Source: Cytobacillus gottheilii (GTDB lineage: Bacteria; Bacillota; Bacilli; Bacillales; Cytobacillaceae). From it: a DNA stretch of 64,000 nucleotides. The notes beneath the pieces are model-generated. The model had not been told where the DNA came from, made no database searches, and worked only from the letters and a program-made list of their open reading frames with translations. The translations under genes were made by a program, and so were the position numbers. The stretch lies in contig NZ_KV440945.1 of the NCBI RefSeq assembly GCF_001636345.1, forward strand, positions 3,243,354-3,307,353, in the 5' to 3' direction. How positions within the stretch are numbered: position 1 is the first letter of the stretch; each line of letters opens with the position of its first letter. Below, in pieces: positions 28,453 through 37,547 of the stretch.

Positions 28453-29859
28453 ATGGGGGTTGAGCTTACTTTACTTCATTGGATTTATGTCCTGTTTATT
28501 ATAGCAATAATCGGCTTTATGGTGATGAGAAGAGATACGACCATAGTTTGTATCGTTGGCATATTTCTAATTGCTATTGCAGCCTCTGGTTCCTTAAGTG
28601 CATCTGTCAGCAGTATTTTTTCCAGTTTTATTTATGCCATCACTGAGCTTTTGCCAACCATTCTCATTATTTCTATTATCGTTGCCATGAGCAAAACACT
28701 GACAAAAACCGGCATTAATGATGTGATGATTTCTCCTTTTGCGAAATTTATTAAAACACCTGCTTTAGCTTATTGGACAATCGGAATATTAATGATGGTT
28801 ATTTCTTATTTTTTCTGGCCATCTCCCGCTGTTGCTCTACTTGGAGCTGTCCTGCTTCCAGTAGCTATTCGTGTCGGTTTACCGGCTTTAGGCGTGGCAA
28901 TGGCAATGAACCTATTCGGCCATGGAATTGCACTATCAGGAGATTTTATTATTCAAGCTGCACCAAAGCTTACAGCCGATGCAGCAGGACTGCCCGTATC
29001 TGAGGTCGTTTCCGCAAGCATACCGCTTGTCATTGTCATGGGTGCAGTTACAACGATCACCGCGTTTTACTTTATTAGAAGAGACATGAAAAGCGGAAAA
29101 TTAACTGCACAAACCGGCAAGTCAAAAGAAGAAGAAGTTTTAGAAAAAGAAGATTATGTTCAAGAATCACTGCTGACACTTGGCCAGAAGCGCTTTTTCG
29201 CCTTGTTCATTCCCCTCCTGCTTATTGCTGACGTGGCAGCGATGTTTGCATTAAATCTTCAAGGCGGAGATGCTACGGCACTGGTTGGCGGGACCTCGAT
29301 CTTTATCCTTCTGATCATTTCCATTGTCGCTCATAAAAACAAAGGGCTTGAAAAAACAACAGGCTATTTAATCGAAGGCTTTCAATTTGGGTTTAAAGTA
29401 TTTGGTGCTGTAATCCCCATTGCTGCATTTTTCTATCTGGGCGATGCTGGCTTTACCGCCATTATCGGTGAATACTTACCAGAGGCTTCATCTGGCATTG
29501 TCAATGACCTTGGGCTTGCACTTGCATCCATTGTTCCATTATCCGCAGAGGTTGGAGCCATTACTTTAACAGTTGTTGGCGCCATCACAGGTTTAGATGG
29601 ATCTGGCTTTTCAGGCATTTCTCTCGCTGGATCTATTGCCAGCTTATTTGCAGCTGCCATCGGGTCAGGTGCAGCCGTATTAACAGCTCTTGGGCAAATA
29701 GCTGCCATTTGGGTAGGCGGAGGCACGCTTGTCCCTTGGGCGCTCATTCCTGCTGCAGCCATTTGTAATGTCGACCCTTTTGAATTGGCACGCAGAAACT
29801 TGATTCCTGTAGTTATAGGACTTACAGTGACTACTATTGTTGCTATGTTTTTAATTTGA
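28453..29859 (+). CDS. Polytopic membrane transporter, ion-transporter-superfamily-like
   Basis: A 468-residue protein with about 12 predicted membrane spans split by a charged cytoplasmic loop near residues 205-235. Gly/Ala/Ser-rich segments such as SGFSGISLAGSIASLFAAA and GHGIALSGDF resemble GntP/DcuC/CitM-type secondary carriers of the ion-transporter superfamily. I do not recognise the precise family or substrate. The ATG at 28453 is chosen because GAAAGGGGAA precedes it; an in-frame ATG at 28435 overlaps that SD. It stands alone, followed by a bidirectional terminator shared with the convergent PAP2 gene. Confidence 0.75.
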   Translation: MGVELTLLHWIYVLFIIAIIGFMVMRRDTTIVCIVGIFLIAIAASGSLSASVSSIFSSFIYAITELLPTILIISIIVAMSKTLTKTGINDVMISPFAKFIKTPALAYWTIGILMMVISYFFWPSPAVALLGAVLLPVAIRVGLPALGVAMAMNLFGHGIALSGDFIIQAAPKLTADAAGLPVSEVVSASIPLVIVMGAVTTITAFYFIRRDMKSGKLTAQTGKSKEEEVLEKEDYVQESLLTLGQKRFFALFIPLLLIADVAAMFALNLQGGDATALVGGTSIFILLIISIVAHKNKGLEKTTGYLIEGFQFGFKVFGAVIPIAAFFYLGDAGFTAIIGEYLPEASSGIVNDLGLALASIVPLSAEVGAITLTVVGAITGLDGSGFSGISLAGSIASLFAAAIGSGAAVLTALGQIAAIWVGGGTLVPWALIPAAAICNVDPFELARRNLIPVVIGLTVTTIVAMFLI

Positions 29860-29888
29860 TGAACTGAAAAGAGACAGTAAGAAGAATA

Positions 29889-29923
29889 AAGAATGCTTGG
29901 AACACAGTGTTCCAAGCATTCTC
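29889..29923. terminator. Bidirectional terminator between the transporter and PAP2 genes
   Basis: A perfect 16-bp inverted repeat (AGAATGCTTGGAACAC and its complement) with one loop base, CTCCCTTTTC on plus and TTTATTC on minus. Confidence 0.85.
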
Positions 29924-29974
29924 CCTTTTCACTTACCTTAAATATCGAGTTAGATTATTCACTATAAATTCCTG

Positions 29975-30637
29975 CTAATTTCCTTTCGCTTTCCTCCGAT
30001 CTCCTAAAACGCCAAGCAAAAGCTCATACAAAATAATGCACAGAAACACCCATATAAAACCAAATGTATAGCCGGCAGCAACATCAGTTGGATAGTGGAC
30101 ACCCAATACAATTCTGCTGATGCCCATGAGAAGGATCATTATTGCTGCCAGCACTCCAACAAGCCACCGTGTTTCGTTTTTTTGAAGAGAAATAATAATT
30201 AAATAGGCTATCATAAAGTATAGGATCATGCTGATCATGGCATGACCACTCGGAAAACTTAAACTGTTGACCTCTACTAAATGTTCAGCATCGGGACGTT
30301 CTCCGCCAATCGTATTTTTCAGCCACTTATTAACCTCATTTCCTACAGCAACTGCAAATACAAAAACAGCAATTCCCACAAAGTCCCTTTTGAAGAAACC
30401 AAGCCAAAGAATAAATATAATGGCAACTACGCCTACTCCCATTGTATTGCCCAGCCAATTCAGACCAATAAACAACTGATGAAGCAGCTCGCCCCCAAAA
30501 AGGTCGCTTGAAACTGCTGTAACTTGTACATCAAAACTCAAGCGCTCACCTGTTTGGACAGCCATTACAAGCAATATAGTAAAAATAATGGCAATGGCTA
30601 AAAAAACATAAGACAATTTTGACTTTCGTACATTCAT
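29975..30637 (-). CDS. PAP2-family membrane phosphatase
   Basis: A 220-residue protein with about six spans and all three PAP2 phosphatase motifs: KNTIGGERP (KX6RP), FPSGHAM (PSGH) and SRIVLGVHYPTD (SRX5HX3D), with the two His and the Arg of the active site facing outwards. Likely substrates are undecaprenyl pyrophosphate, phosphatidylglycerol phosphate or phosphatidic acid; sequence alone does not decide. The ATG at 30637 is preceded by a GAGGTT-type SD. It is divergent from yhaA. Confidence 0.9.
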   Translation of the reverse strand: MNVRKSKLSYVFLAIAIIFTILLVMAVQTGERLSFDVQVTAVSSDLFGGELLHQLFIGLNWLGNTMGVGVVAIIFILWLGFFKRDFVGIAVFVFAVAVGNEVNKWLKNTIGGERPDAEHLVEVNSLSFPSGHAMISMILYFMIAYLIIISLQKNETRWLVGVLAAIMILLMGISRIVLGVHYPTDVAAGYTFGFIWVFLCIILYELLLGVLGDRRKAKGN

Positions 30638-30911
30638 AACCTCTCTCCCTCTAAACTAAATAAAGGCTTCATTTAAAAAATTTTACACAATAACAAATAT
30701 CGATACTTATTTTACCATCATTTTCATGTTCTTTTTTGTACCCTTTAAAAATTATCCAGAGTAAATCCTATTGTGCACTTAAATGATTCTTGTATGAGGA
30801 AATGTATCCAGCAATTTATTTCGGAAACAGAAAAAAATTCTCTTATATAATTTTAAAAATGTTCATAATATTATATAATATAGTACAAAAAAGAAGTTAG
30901 GGGAGATTTTT

Positions 30912-32117
30912 TTGCTAGAACAGCTCTTTAGCTCTTTAGAAAAATATTATGATGAGATGGTTTCCATTCGCAGATATCTTCATCAGCATCCAGAACTATC
31001 ATTTAAAGAAGAGAAAACAGCATTGTATATTAAAAACTATTATGAAAACCTTGGCATTGATGTACGCGCTAATGTCGGCGGCAATGGTGTGGTGGCAACC
31101 ATTAAAGGACAAAAGCCTGGCAAAACAGTTGCTTTGCGTGCCGATTTTGATGCACTTCCTATCCAAGATGAAAAGGATGTACCTTACAAATCTCTTGTAC
31201 CAGGTGTGATGCATGCTTGCGGTCATGATGGCCATACTGCTACTTTACTTGTATTAGCTAAGGCGCTTCATGAAATGAAAAATGATTTGCACGGTACATA
31301 TGTCATGATTCATCAGCATGCAGAGGAATATGCCCCAGGCGGTGCAATTTCCATGATCGAGGATGGCTGTCTGGATGGTGTTGATGTTATTTTCGGAACA
31401 CATTTGTGGGCATCTGAGCCAGTTGGAAAGATTCAATACAGAGTCGGGCCAATTATGGCAGCTGCAGACCGCTTTGAAATAACGATTCAAGGAAAAGGCG
31501 GCCATGGTGCACAGCCTCATCGCACAAAAGATGCTATTGTTACTGCTTCTTCTCTTGTTGGACAGCTTCAGCAAATTGTCAGCCGCAAAGTGAACCCTAT
31601 TGACTCGGCTGTTGTAACAGTTGGCTCATTTGTTGCCGAAAATGCGTTTAATGTAATTGCAGACAAAGCAAAGCTGACTGGAACAGTTAGAACTTTTAAT
31701 GAAGAAGTGAGAACTTCAATTGAACAAGAAATAGAGAGAATCGTTAAAGGCATTTGCTATACTTCCGACAGCTCTTACAGCTATGAATTTGAAAGAGGCT
31801 ATCCTGCTGTCGTGAATCATGAGGAAGAAACAGAGTACCTTGTTAACTGTGCACGAAATATCGCAGAAGTAACAGCAGTTGAGGAAACAGAACCGCAAAT
31901 GGGCGGAGAAGATTTTGCCTACTATTTGCAGCATGTGAAAGGAAGCTTCTTCTTCACTGGAGCAAAACCTGAAGGCAATGAAAACTACCCACATCATCAC
32001 CCTATGTTTGATATTGATGAGAAGTCCATGCTGATTGCTGCCAAAACATTAGGCAGTGCAGCCCTAAATGTTCATAACGAACAAAATGCTTTGGAAACGG
32101 AAAGTGCACAAGTATAA
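30912..32117 (+). CDS. yhaA: M20 family metallopeptidase/amidohydrolase YhaA
   Basis: A 401-residue M20D amidohydrolase (aminoacylase/IAA-amidohydrolase type). Metal-site motifs are ALRADFDALPIQDE, MHACGHDGHTA, HQHAEEYAPGGA and MGGEDFAYY, with the late HHHPMFDIDE. It should deacylate N-acyl amino acids or similar amides in the cytosol. The start is a TTG at 30912, preceded by TAGGGGAG. Length and place beside ecsABC fit YhaA of B. subtilis. It is convergent with ecsC and shares a terminator with it. Confidence 0.92.
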   Translation: MLEQLFSSLEKYYDEMVSIRRYLHQHPELSFKEEKTALYIKNYYENLGIDVRANVGGNGVVATIKGQKPGKTVALRADFDALPIQDEKDVPYKSLVPGVMHACGHDGHTATLLVLAKALHEMKNDLHGTYVMIHQHAEEYAPGGAISMIEDGCLDGVDVIFGTHLWASEPVGKIQYRVGPIMAAADRFEITIQGKGGHGAQPHRTKDAIVTASSLVGQLQQIVSRKVNPIDSAVVTVGSFVAENAFNVIADKAKLTGTVRTFNEEVRTSIEQEIERIVKGICYTSDSSYSYEFERGYPAVVNHEEETEYLVNCARNIAEVTAVEETEPQMGGEDFAYYLQHVKGSFFFTGAKPEGNENYPHHHPMFDIDEKSMLIAAKTLGSAALNVHNEQNALETESAQV

Positions 32118-32133
32118 GAAGATCGGTAAAATA

Positions 32134-32176
32134 AAAAAGCGTTCCTCTCGTTATTGAACGGGAGGAACGCTTTTTA
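32134..32176. terminator. Bidirectional terminator between yhaA and ecsC
   Basis: AAAAAGCGTTCCTC pairs with GAGGAACGCTTTTT. T-runs on both strands; the right arm includes the last ecsC codons. Confidence 0.9.
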
Positions 32177-32876
32177 TTAATCTTAACCTGTAGGCATTTT
32201 TTGCGGTAACTCCTAACGCATCCAGTAAGTTATAATTCGCATAAGCTCCGATTGCTGCACCTACTCCAGGAACAAGCTGCAGCATTTTCACAAAATCAAT
32301 GTGATCGCGGTACTCCTGCTGAAATTCCCGCCAATCCATATCCTGCAGTTCTTCTTTATACTGATCCCAATTTTCAATGATCGGCAGCACTTGCCTTCTT
32401 TTTTCATCACTTGAAAAAGCCAGCTGGAATATATGCAGAATAAAGAGGCGTTCTTCATACTTGGATGTGTCATAACCATAAATAGATGCTGCCTCAAACA
32501 ACAGTTTCATCTTAATCGAGAGCAGAAGCGGAAAATCAGCAAGTCCTAAAAGAATTCCTCCCGCACCAGTTCCTGCACCCTCCACTGTTGCTGTTCTTCT
32601 ATAAAAAGTCATTTTCTCTGCGAATACGGCGTCACGTTCCTTTAAGCTTAAACCCGTTGACTGAGAACGTTTCGTTGTAAAGTCAGAACCAGTTAATGTT
32701 GCTTTGACCATTTGCTTAATGCTGCTTGTAATCACTTCGTGCGCTTTCTCAGGGATTAACGAATTAACTCTTGTCTGAGCTTTTTTCGATAATCGGCTGA
32801 TCAGACTTGAGCGCTTTAGCAAGCCTCTTTTCCACTCAACAATTTCATCATATACCTGCAGTTCATACTCATTCAT
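32151..32876 (-). CDS. ecsC: EcsC family protein
   Basis: A 241-residue EcsC homologue. A mostly helical protein with conserved GAGGILLGLADFPLLLSIKM and VPGVGAAIGAYANYNL, both short amphipathic or hydrophobic Gly-rich stretches. Function is unknown, although it is encoded with the EcsAB transporter. The ATG at 32876 has GAAAGGAA as SD. Last gene of ecsABC, 63 bp after ecsB. Confidence 0.9.
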   Translation of the reverse strand: MNEYELQVYDEIVEWKRGLLKRSSLISRLSKKAQTRVNSLIPEKAHEVITSSIKQMVKATLTGSDFTTKRSQSTGLSLKERDAVFAEKMTFYRRTATVEGAGTGAGGILLGLADFPLLLSIKMKLLFEAASIYGYDTSKYEERLFILHIFQLAFSSDEKRRQVLPIIENWDQYKEELQDMDWREFQQEYRDHIDFVKMLQLVPGVGAAIGAYANYNLLDALGVTAKNAYRLRLIKSVPPVQ

Positions 32877-32939
32877 AGAAACATTCCTTTCGTCTTGTGC
32901 TATTTTATACGAGACAATAACGAAAAATGTTTCCTTTTT

Positions 32940-34157
32940 TTAATCCTTTGTCTGCAATCGCTTCGGCATATAGAGAAAAACATAAAGATAAGAAAAGAGC
33001 AGACCAGCTGTAAGCGTTAGAATAGCAGTTGTAAACTCTCCTTTTAAAAGGACTGTCAGTGCCAATAGAAACGCCTGCAGTGATAGTATACTTCCCATTA
33101 ATTGTTTAAAAGATGTTTCCTTATATGCATCCCCAGTTGGATATAATTTCACCCATAATTTGTTTTCATGATGATAAAACAGCGGAAGAAGCTGAAAGGC
33201 CGTTAAATACATGAATAGGATCGCAAGCAGGATTTGACCATACCCATATGAAATAAAATAAATAACAGCTGCACCAATAAGCGTTAAACGAACAAATAGG
33301 CCTAAATAATCACCTGATCTTGAAAATGTCCGAATATACAAATGCGCATATATTTTTTCCGGTAAAAAAGGAACGCCTGAATACAGAGGGTCCAGCCACT
33401 TTCTTCTTTTAACTGCATTTTTTAATTTTGGGACATCTGTAAACATATTGGCAAGCCGATAAAATGCTGTCATTCTTCGTTCTTCTTGTTCAATTAAATA
33501 TTCCCATTTCAAGCCTTTCGTTTTGATTTTGCCATTAAAAAAGAGGAGCAGCAAAACGAAGAGCAAGCCGACAGGAACGATATATAAATAAGAAGCACCA
33601 GAAAATAGCAAGTACAAAAAGCCGGCATTAACAGCAAACCTTACGGCAGAATCAGATCTCAGCACATTTTGCTCTGTGTAATACTGAATTCTCCAGCGAA
33701 TCTCCAAATTCAGCCATTTCACCAAAAGTAAAACGGCTAATAAAGGGAAAAAGCCCTGAAAGCTCCCTCCGTTCACCTTTGCATACATCGGCATAAACAA
33801 TGCCAGCAGCATCAGTAGTAAATACGCCTGTAGAAAAAAACTAACCATTATGGATTTGCGGAAATACCCGTGTAATTTTGTTTCAAGCGGCAAAAGAAAA
33901 ATCCGATCAGCCTCCGTTAAAAACGTAAAAATCGGGCTATATGTAAGCAATATTCCCAGAAATACAGCCATGATGGCTGGGACGGGATAATCAAGGGGCA
34001 TCTCTTTTACCCAGCCTTGATAATAATAAGCTCCAGTTCCAAGGAGAAAAACGAGCACGATCACTAGATGGCCGTTAAATATGTACCTCAGATAAGAACT
34101 CAGCTCTTTGCTGGTGCGCGCCAGTCGTTCTTTCCATAATGTATTCTCATTAAACAT
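32940..34157 (-). CDS. ecsB: EcsB, ABC transporter permease
   Basis: A 405-residue membrane protein (408 in B. subtilis) with some eight to ten spans. After a soluble N-terminus (LWKERLARTSKELSSYLRY) the first span is LVIVLVFLLGTGAYYYQGW. With EcsA it forms a transporter whose loss in B. subtilis impairs secretion, intramembrane proteolysis by RasP, competence and sporulation. The ATG at 34157 follows AAAGGAAGAAG and overlaps the ecsA stop by 8 nt; upstream in-frame starts (to 34268) lie within ecsA and are rejected. Confidence 0.92.
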   Translation of the reverse strand: MFNENTLWKERLARTSKELSSYLRYIFNGHLVIVLVFLLGTGAYYYQGWVKEMPLDYPVPAIMAVFLGILLTYSPIFTFLTEADRIFLLPLETKLHGYFRKSIMVSFFLQAYLLLMLLALFMPMYAKVNGGSFQGFFPLLAVLLLVKWLNLEIRWRIQYYTEQNVLRSDSAVRFAVNAGFLYLLFSGASYLYIVPVGLLFVLLLLFFNGKIKTKGLKWEYLIEQEERRMTAFYRLANMFTDVPKLKNAVKRRKWLDPLYSGVPFLPEKIYAHLYIRTFSRSGDYLGLFVRLTLIGAAVIYFISYGYGQILLAILFMYLTAFQLLPLFYHHENKLWVKLYPTGDAYKETSFKQLMGSILSLQAFLLALTVLLKGEFTTAILTLTAGLLFSYLYVFLYMPKRLQTKD

Positions 34158-34890
34158 AATCTTCTTCCTTTGTGAGCTGTATATATAGATCATCAAGAGT
34201 CGCATCCGGCATATTAAATTGCTGCTGAAGCTCCTGTAATGTCCCCTTCGCCCGCACCTTTCCTTCATGTAAAATCACAAAACGGTCGCAATACCGTTCA
34301 GCTGTAGCAAGAATATGAGTTGACATTAAAATGCCTGCTCCCTCTTCCTTCATTTTTTTCATTAAATCAAGCAGAGACTGAATCCCAAGCGGATCTAAAC
34401 CAACAAAAGGTTCATCTACAATATAAAGGGATGGCTGTACCAAAAATGCACACATAATCATAACCTTCTGCTTCATCCCTTTTGAAAAGTGAGCAGGGAA
34501 CCATTTTAAGCGCTTTTCCATCCGGAATTCTTTTAACAGCTTTCCTTTTCTTTCTTTAAACTCCTCACTGCTGATTCCATATGCCATCGCTGTCATCTGC
34601 AGGTGCTCGTCTAAGGTTAATTCATCATATAAAATCGGCGTTTCTGGAACAAACGTGAATTGTTTCCGGTACTCTTCCTTATTTTCAAGAAAAGATTTGC
34701 CGGCAATCGAAATTTCTCCCTTATGAGGCTCCATTAAGCCAATCACATGTTTTATGGTAGTACTTTTACCTGCCCCATTTAATCCGATTAAACCAACAAT
34801 TTCATTTGCTTTTACGTCAAAACTCACATCTTTTAATACAGGATTTCTTGTGTATCCGCCTGTGACATTCTTTATCTCCAATAGAGCCAT
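34150..34890 (-). CDS. ecsA: EcsA, ABC transporter ATP-binding protein
   Basis: A 246-residue ABC ATPase: Walker A GLNGAGKST, Q-loop FVPETPILYDELTLDEHL, signature variant FSKGMKQKV, Walker B SLYIVDEPFVGLDP and H-loop MSTHIL. It energises EcsB. The ATG at 34890 is preceded by GAGAGGACG. First gene of the operon; its upstream region is an 850-bp repeat-rich spacer. Confidence 0.94.
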   Translation of the reverse strand: MALLEIKNVTGGYTRNPVLKDVSFDVKANEIVGLIGLNGAGKSTTIKHVIGLMEPHKGEISIAGKSFLENKEEYRKQFTFVPETPILYDELTLDEHLQMTAMAYGISSEEFKERKGKLLKEFRMEKRLKWFPAHFSKGMKQKVMIMCAFLVQPSLYIVDEPFVGLDPLGIQSLLDLMKKMKEEGAGILMSTHILATAERYCDRFVILHEGKVRAKGTLQELQQQFNMPDATLDDLYIQLTKEEDYV

Positions 34891-35124
34891 CTTAAAACGT
34901 CCTCTCCATATATCATGATTTCATTGTAAAAAAGGGTGAGTGCATTGTCCAGTGTCGTCATTTTTCGCATACATTCGCTGTCTTATCTGCTTGATATAAG
35001 CAGTTCTCTAATTATAAAATTTTTTCTCCGTAAAAAAATGTATATAAGCTTCATATGCGGGCATTCTAATTCTTGAAGGGGAAACAAATCATTAATTGAA
35101 CATCTAACAGATATTCAAAATTTG

Positions 35125-35440
35125 AAATGAGGTGCTTGTCGCAGACAGCAATCTTTCAATAAACGTGATTTAACCTGAAACGTTCCTAAGATAAGGGGAT
35201 GGTTGCATTGCACGAAAGTAATGAAAACCGCAGATCTTAAACACTAAGGCCGTATCAACCGTATATTGCCTTCCATCATTTAATTTAAAATGAGGTGTTT
35301 ATCAAAGACTAACATCACTTTCTTTATAAGTTGTGAAACATATAAAGACAAATAGGGGATGGTTAGCTTGAACAAAGATCGAATGTCTCTAATGTAAACA
35401 CAATTCATTTACAAATGAGGTGTTTGTTAAAGAGTACTTC
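35125..35440 (+). repeat. Degenerate tandem blocks with ATGAGGTG and GGGGATGGTT cores
   Basis: AAATGAGGTG followed by a TTG/TTA-rich segment occurs at about 35127, 35289 and 35414. Between them AGGGGATGGTTRSMTTG occurs at about 35193 and 35355, each time about 66 bp after the preceding ATGAGGTG. The blocks look like diverged duplications, each resembling an SD with a weak start codon. Confidence 0.6.
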
Positions 35441-35521
35441 CCGTTTTAGAACAGTATTCAGAAGTTTCTCCTTCACGAGGCAGGATTCCCAAGCGGGATC
35501 CTGCCTTTCCTGTGTTCTTAT

Positions 35522-35632
35522 GATCGACAAATTCCGGGGTTTTTCGGGGTGTTTCGGGGTGTTTCGGGGCGTCACTGTGACGTGTCGAACTATCGACAAA
35601 TTCCGAGGCGTCACTGTGACACCCCGAACTTC
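35522..35632. repeat. REP-like palindrome cluster
   Basis: The perfect 11-bp palindrome GTCACTGTGAC occurs at 35571-35581 and 35610-35620. TCGACAAATTCCG occurs twice (from 35524 and 35593) and TTTCGGGGTG-type units several times (35541-35570), with the inverse CACCCCGAA at 35620-35629. Both strands can fold into stacked hairpins. Confidence 0.75.
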
Positions 35633-35744
35633 AAACTACCCGAACCTAAACCAAACACACTGAATCTAGCTTCCATTGCGTCGAATTTTCATCCATTTTA
35701 TGATAAAATTCAAACAACAAAAAAATTTGATTGGAGTTGTTTAT

Positions 35745-36164
35745 ATGAGTGATTGTATTTTCTGCAGCATTATAAATGGAGATATTCCAGCTGCTAAGGT
35801 GTTTGAAAATGAGCATTGCTTGGCATTTTTAGATATCAGCCAGGTAACAAAGGGACATACACTTGTGATCCCAAAGGTACATAGCGAAAATGTATATGAA
35901 TTAGATGAGGAGACAGCTGCCAATTACTTTAAAGCAATTCCAGAAATTTCCCGTGCCATTAAAGCAGCCTATAATCCCATTGGCTTAAACCTCCTAAATA
36001 ATAACGGAGAAGCTGCTGGACAATCTGTATTCCACTATCATATGCATCTCATCCCCCGTTATGGTCAAGGAGATGGAATGGGTGTCGTTTGGAAATCCAA
36101 TCAATCAGCTTATACGCCAGCAGATTTGCAGGAAATTGCCTCTTCAATTAAAGACCAATTATAA
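35745..36164 (+). CDS. hit: HIT family protein (histidine-triad nucleotide hydrolase)
   Basis: A 139-residue HIT protein. A zinc-type CxxC (CIFCSI) opens the chain, and the histidine triad is QSVFHYHMHLIPR. Such proteins hydrolyse AMP-linked or dinucleoside substrates. The ATG at 35745 is chosen from its GGAG SD; an in-frame frame start at 35676 lacks one. The gene is divergent from ecsA, as in B. subtilis, and has its own terminator. Confidence 0.94.
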   Translation: MSDCIFCSIINGDIPAAKVFENEHCLAFLDISQVTKGHTLVIPKVHSENVYELDEETAANYFKAIPEISRAIKAAYNPIGLNLLNNNGEAAGQSVFHYHMHLIPRYGQGDGMGVVWKSNQSAYTPADLQEIASSIKDQL

Positions 36165-36171
36165 AGTCATG

Positions 36172-36206
36172 AATGCTTCTCATTTAGAGAGGCATTTTCT
36201 CTTTTT
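36172..36206 (+). terminator. Terminator after hit
   Basis: AATGCTTCTC pairs with GAGAGGCATT (one G-T pair), followed by TTCTCTTTTT. Confidence 0.85.
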
Positions 36207-36322
36207 AATTTTTCTAAATATTCTTGTTTAGCCTCTGTACAAATTTACAAAGTCTGTTAACATATATGTATCTTTAGCTCTTTACAGTACGATCGTATTA
36301 CAGCATAACGGAGGTTATTGAA

Positions 36323-37405
36323 ATGAAGCGTGCGCTAAACTTTAATGCAGGCCCAGCTGCAATGCCGGCAGAAGTCTTAAAAAAAGCCGAAAAGCATTGG
36401 CTTAACATAGCTGATACCGGCATGGCTGTCATGGAATTAAGCCATAGAAGCAAAGAATATGAACAAATTCACGAAAACGCCATACAAGGACTGAGAAAGC
36501 TGCTTTCCATTCCAAGTGACTATGAAGTTTTATTTATTCAAGGTGGAGCAAGTCTCCAATTTTCTATGATCCCCATGAACTTCTTACATGAGAACACTTT
36601 AGGAAATTATGTTTTAACAGGATCATGGTCTGAAAAAGCGTTAAAGGAAGCTCAAAAAATCGGCAGCACCGCTCCAATAGCTTCCACTAAAGAAAACTCC
36701 TATCGTTCAATTCCACAACTATCAGATATCAACACAACTGAGAATGCAGCCTATTTGCATATAACAAGCAATAACACGATTTACGGCACACAATGGCACA
36801 CTTATCCGACACAGCTGCATATGCCTTTAATCGCTGACATGTCCAGTGATATTTTAAGCAAGCAAATTGACATAAATCAGTTTGGGATGATCTATGCTGG
36901 TGCACAAAAGAATCTTGGACCATCTGGAGTAACAGTTGTGATTATTCATAAAGATCTCATTTCACAGGATAATAATCACTTGCCGACTATGCTTCAATAT
37001 AAAACCTATGCGAATAACAGCTCTTTATACAATACACCTCCTACACTTGCGATCTACCTACTGTCCCTTGTTCTGGAATGGGCAGAGGAAAAAGGCGGAC
37101 TGCAAGCCATTGAAAAAATGAATGAAAACAAAGCGAAATATTTATATGATGCCATAGATGAAAGTGACGGTTTCTATTTAGGGCATGCAGAAAAAAGCAG
37201 CCGTTCATTGATGAATGTTACCTTTAATCTAGCTGATAAAGAGAAAGAAGCTTTATTTTTACAATCGGCATCTGATGCAGGTTTTATCGGACTAAATGGC
37301 CATAGATCAATTGGCGGCTGCCGCGCCTCCATTTACAATGCAGTACCTGAAGATCATGTATATAAGCTTGCACAATTTATGAAAAGCTTTAAACGAAATT
37401 CTTAA
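36323..37405 (+). CDS. serC: SerC, phosphoserine aminotransferase
   Basis: A 360-residue PLP enzyme of the second step of serine synthesis (3-phosphohydroxypyruvate to phosphoserine). LNFNAGPAAMPAEVL at the N-terminus, FIQGGASLQF, and the PLP-lysine box YAGAQKNLGPSG are present, and the C-terminus has LNGHRSIGGCRASIYNA. The ATG at 36323 follows CGGAGG. Length equals SerC of Bacilli, and the hit-serC-trpP order matches the B. subtilis yhaF region. Confidence 0.95.
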   Translation: MKRALNFNAGPAAMPAEVLKKAEKHWLNIADTGMAVMELSHRSKEYEQIHENAIQGLRKLLSIPSDYEVLFIQGGASLQFSMIPMNFLHENTLGNYVLTGSWSEKALKEAQKIGSTAPIASTKENSYRSIPQLSDINTTENAAYLHITSNNTIYGTQWHTYPTQLHMPLIADMSSDILSKQIDINQFGMIYAGAQKNLGPSGVTVVIIHKDLISQDNNHLPTMLQYKTYANNSSLYNTPPTLAIYLLSLVLEWAEEKGGLQAIEKMNENKAKYLYDAIDESDGFYLGHAEKSSRSLMNVTFNLADKEKEALFLQSASDAGFIGLNGHRSIGGCRASIYNAVPEDHVYKLAQFMKSFKRNS

Positions 37406-37440
37406 AAAGTAAAAAAAACATGCTGAAAAAAATCATTCTG

Positions 37441-37449
37441 TGGTATAAT
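37441..37449 (+). promoter_or_regulatory. Extended -10 promoter of trpP
   Basis: TGGTATAAT is a perfect extended -10 (TGnTATAAT). No strong -35 is seen, as expected for this class. It predicts a leader of about 85 nt before trpP. Confidence 0.65.
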
Positions 37450-37509
37450 GAGTGAAAGTTTTTCGCTGCAGGCAAAGAGTGCACTGCAGGAGAGACAAAG
37501 AACAAAAAA

Positions 37510-37547
37510 GAGAACAGCAGAGCAGAGGAGAGATTAGAAATGAATAG
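37510..37547 (+). promoter_or_regulatory. TRAP-type binding site over the trpP translation start
   Basis: GAG or TAG triplets fall on an exact 5-nt register: GAG at 37510, CAG at 37515, GAG at 37520, 37525 and 37530, TAG at 37535 and TAG at 37545, spanning the SD and the ATG at 37540. More GAG triplets occur at 37477 and 37490. This is the design read by tryptophan-loaded TRAP (MtrB), which blocks ribosome access to trpP in B. subtilis. Confidence 0.8.

Larger units (their letters stand above)
34891..35744. other. Repeat-rich intergenic spacer between ecsA and hit
   Basis: About 850 bp without a convincing gene. It holds degenerate tandem blocks (35125-35440), a GC-rich hairpin near 35482-35506 and a palindrome cluster (35522-35632). 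The ecsA promoter should lie in the first 100 bp. Short frames in the blocks start with MRCL but are of unequal length. Confidence 0.7.

Noticed and set aside
35415..35663. 82-codon plus-strand frame beginning MRCLLKST
   Set aside because: It runs through a degenerate block and the palindrome cluster, has no proper SD spacing and no family features.
36207..36322. T-box or other riboswitch before serC
   Set aside because: Only about 115 bp are available and no T-box core or antiterminator-like pairing is seen.
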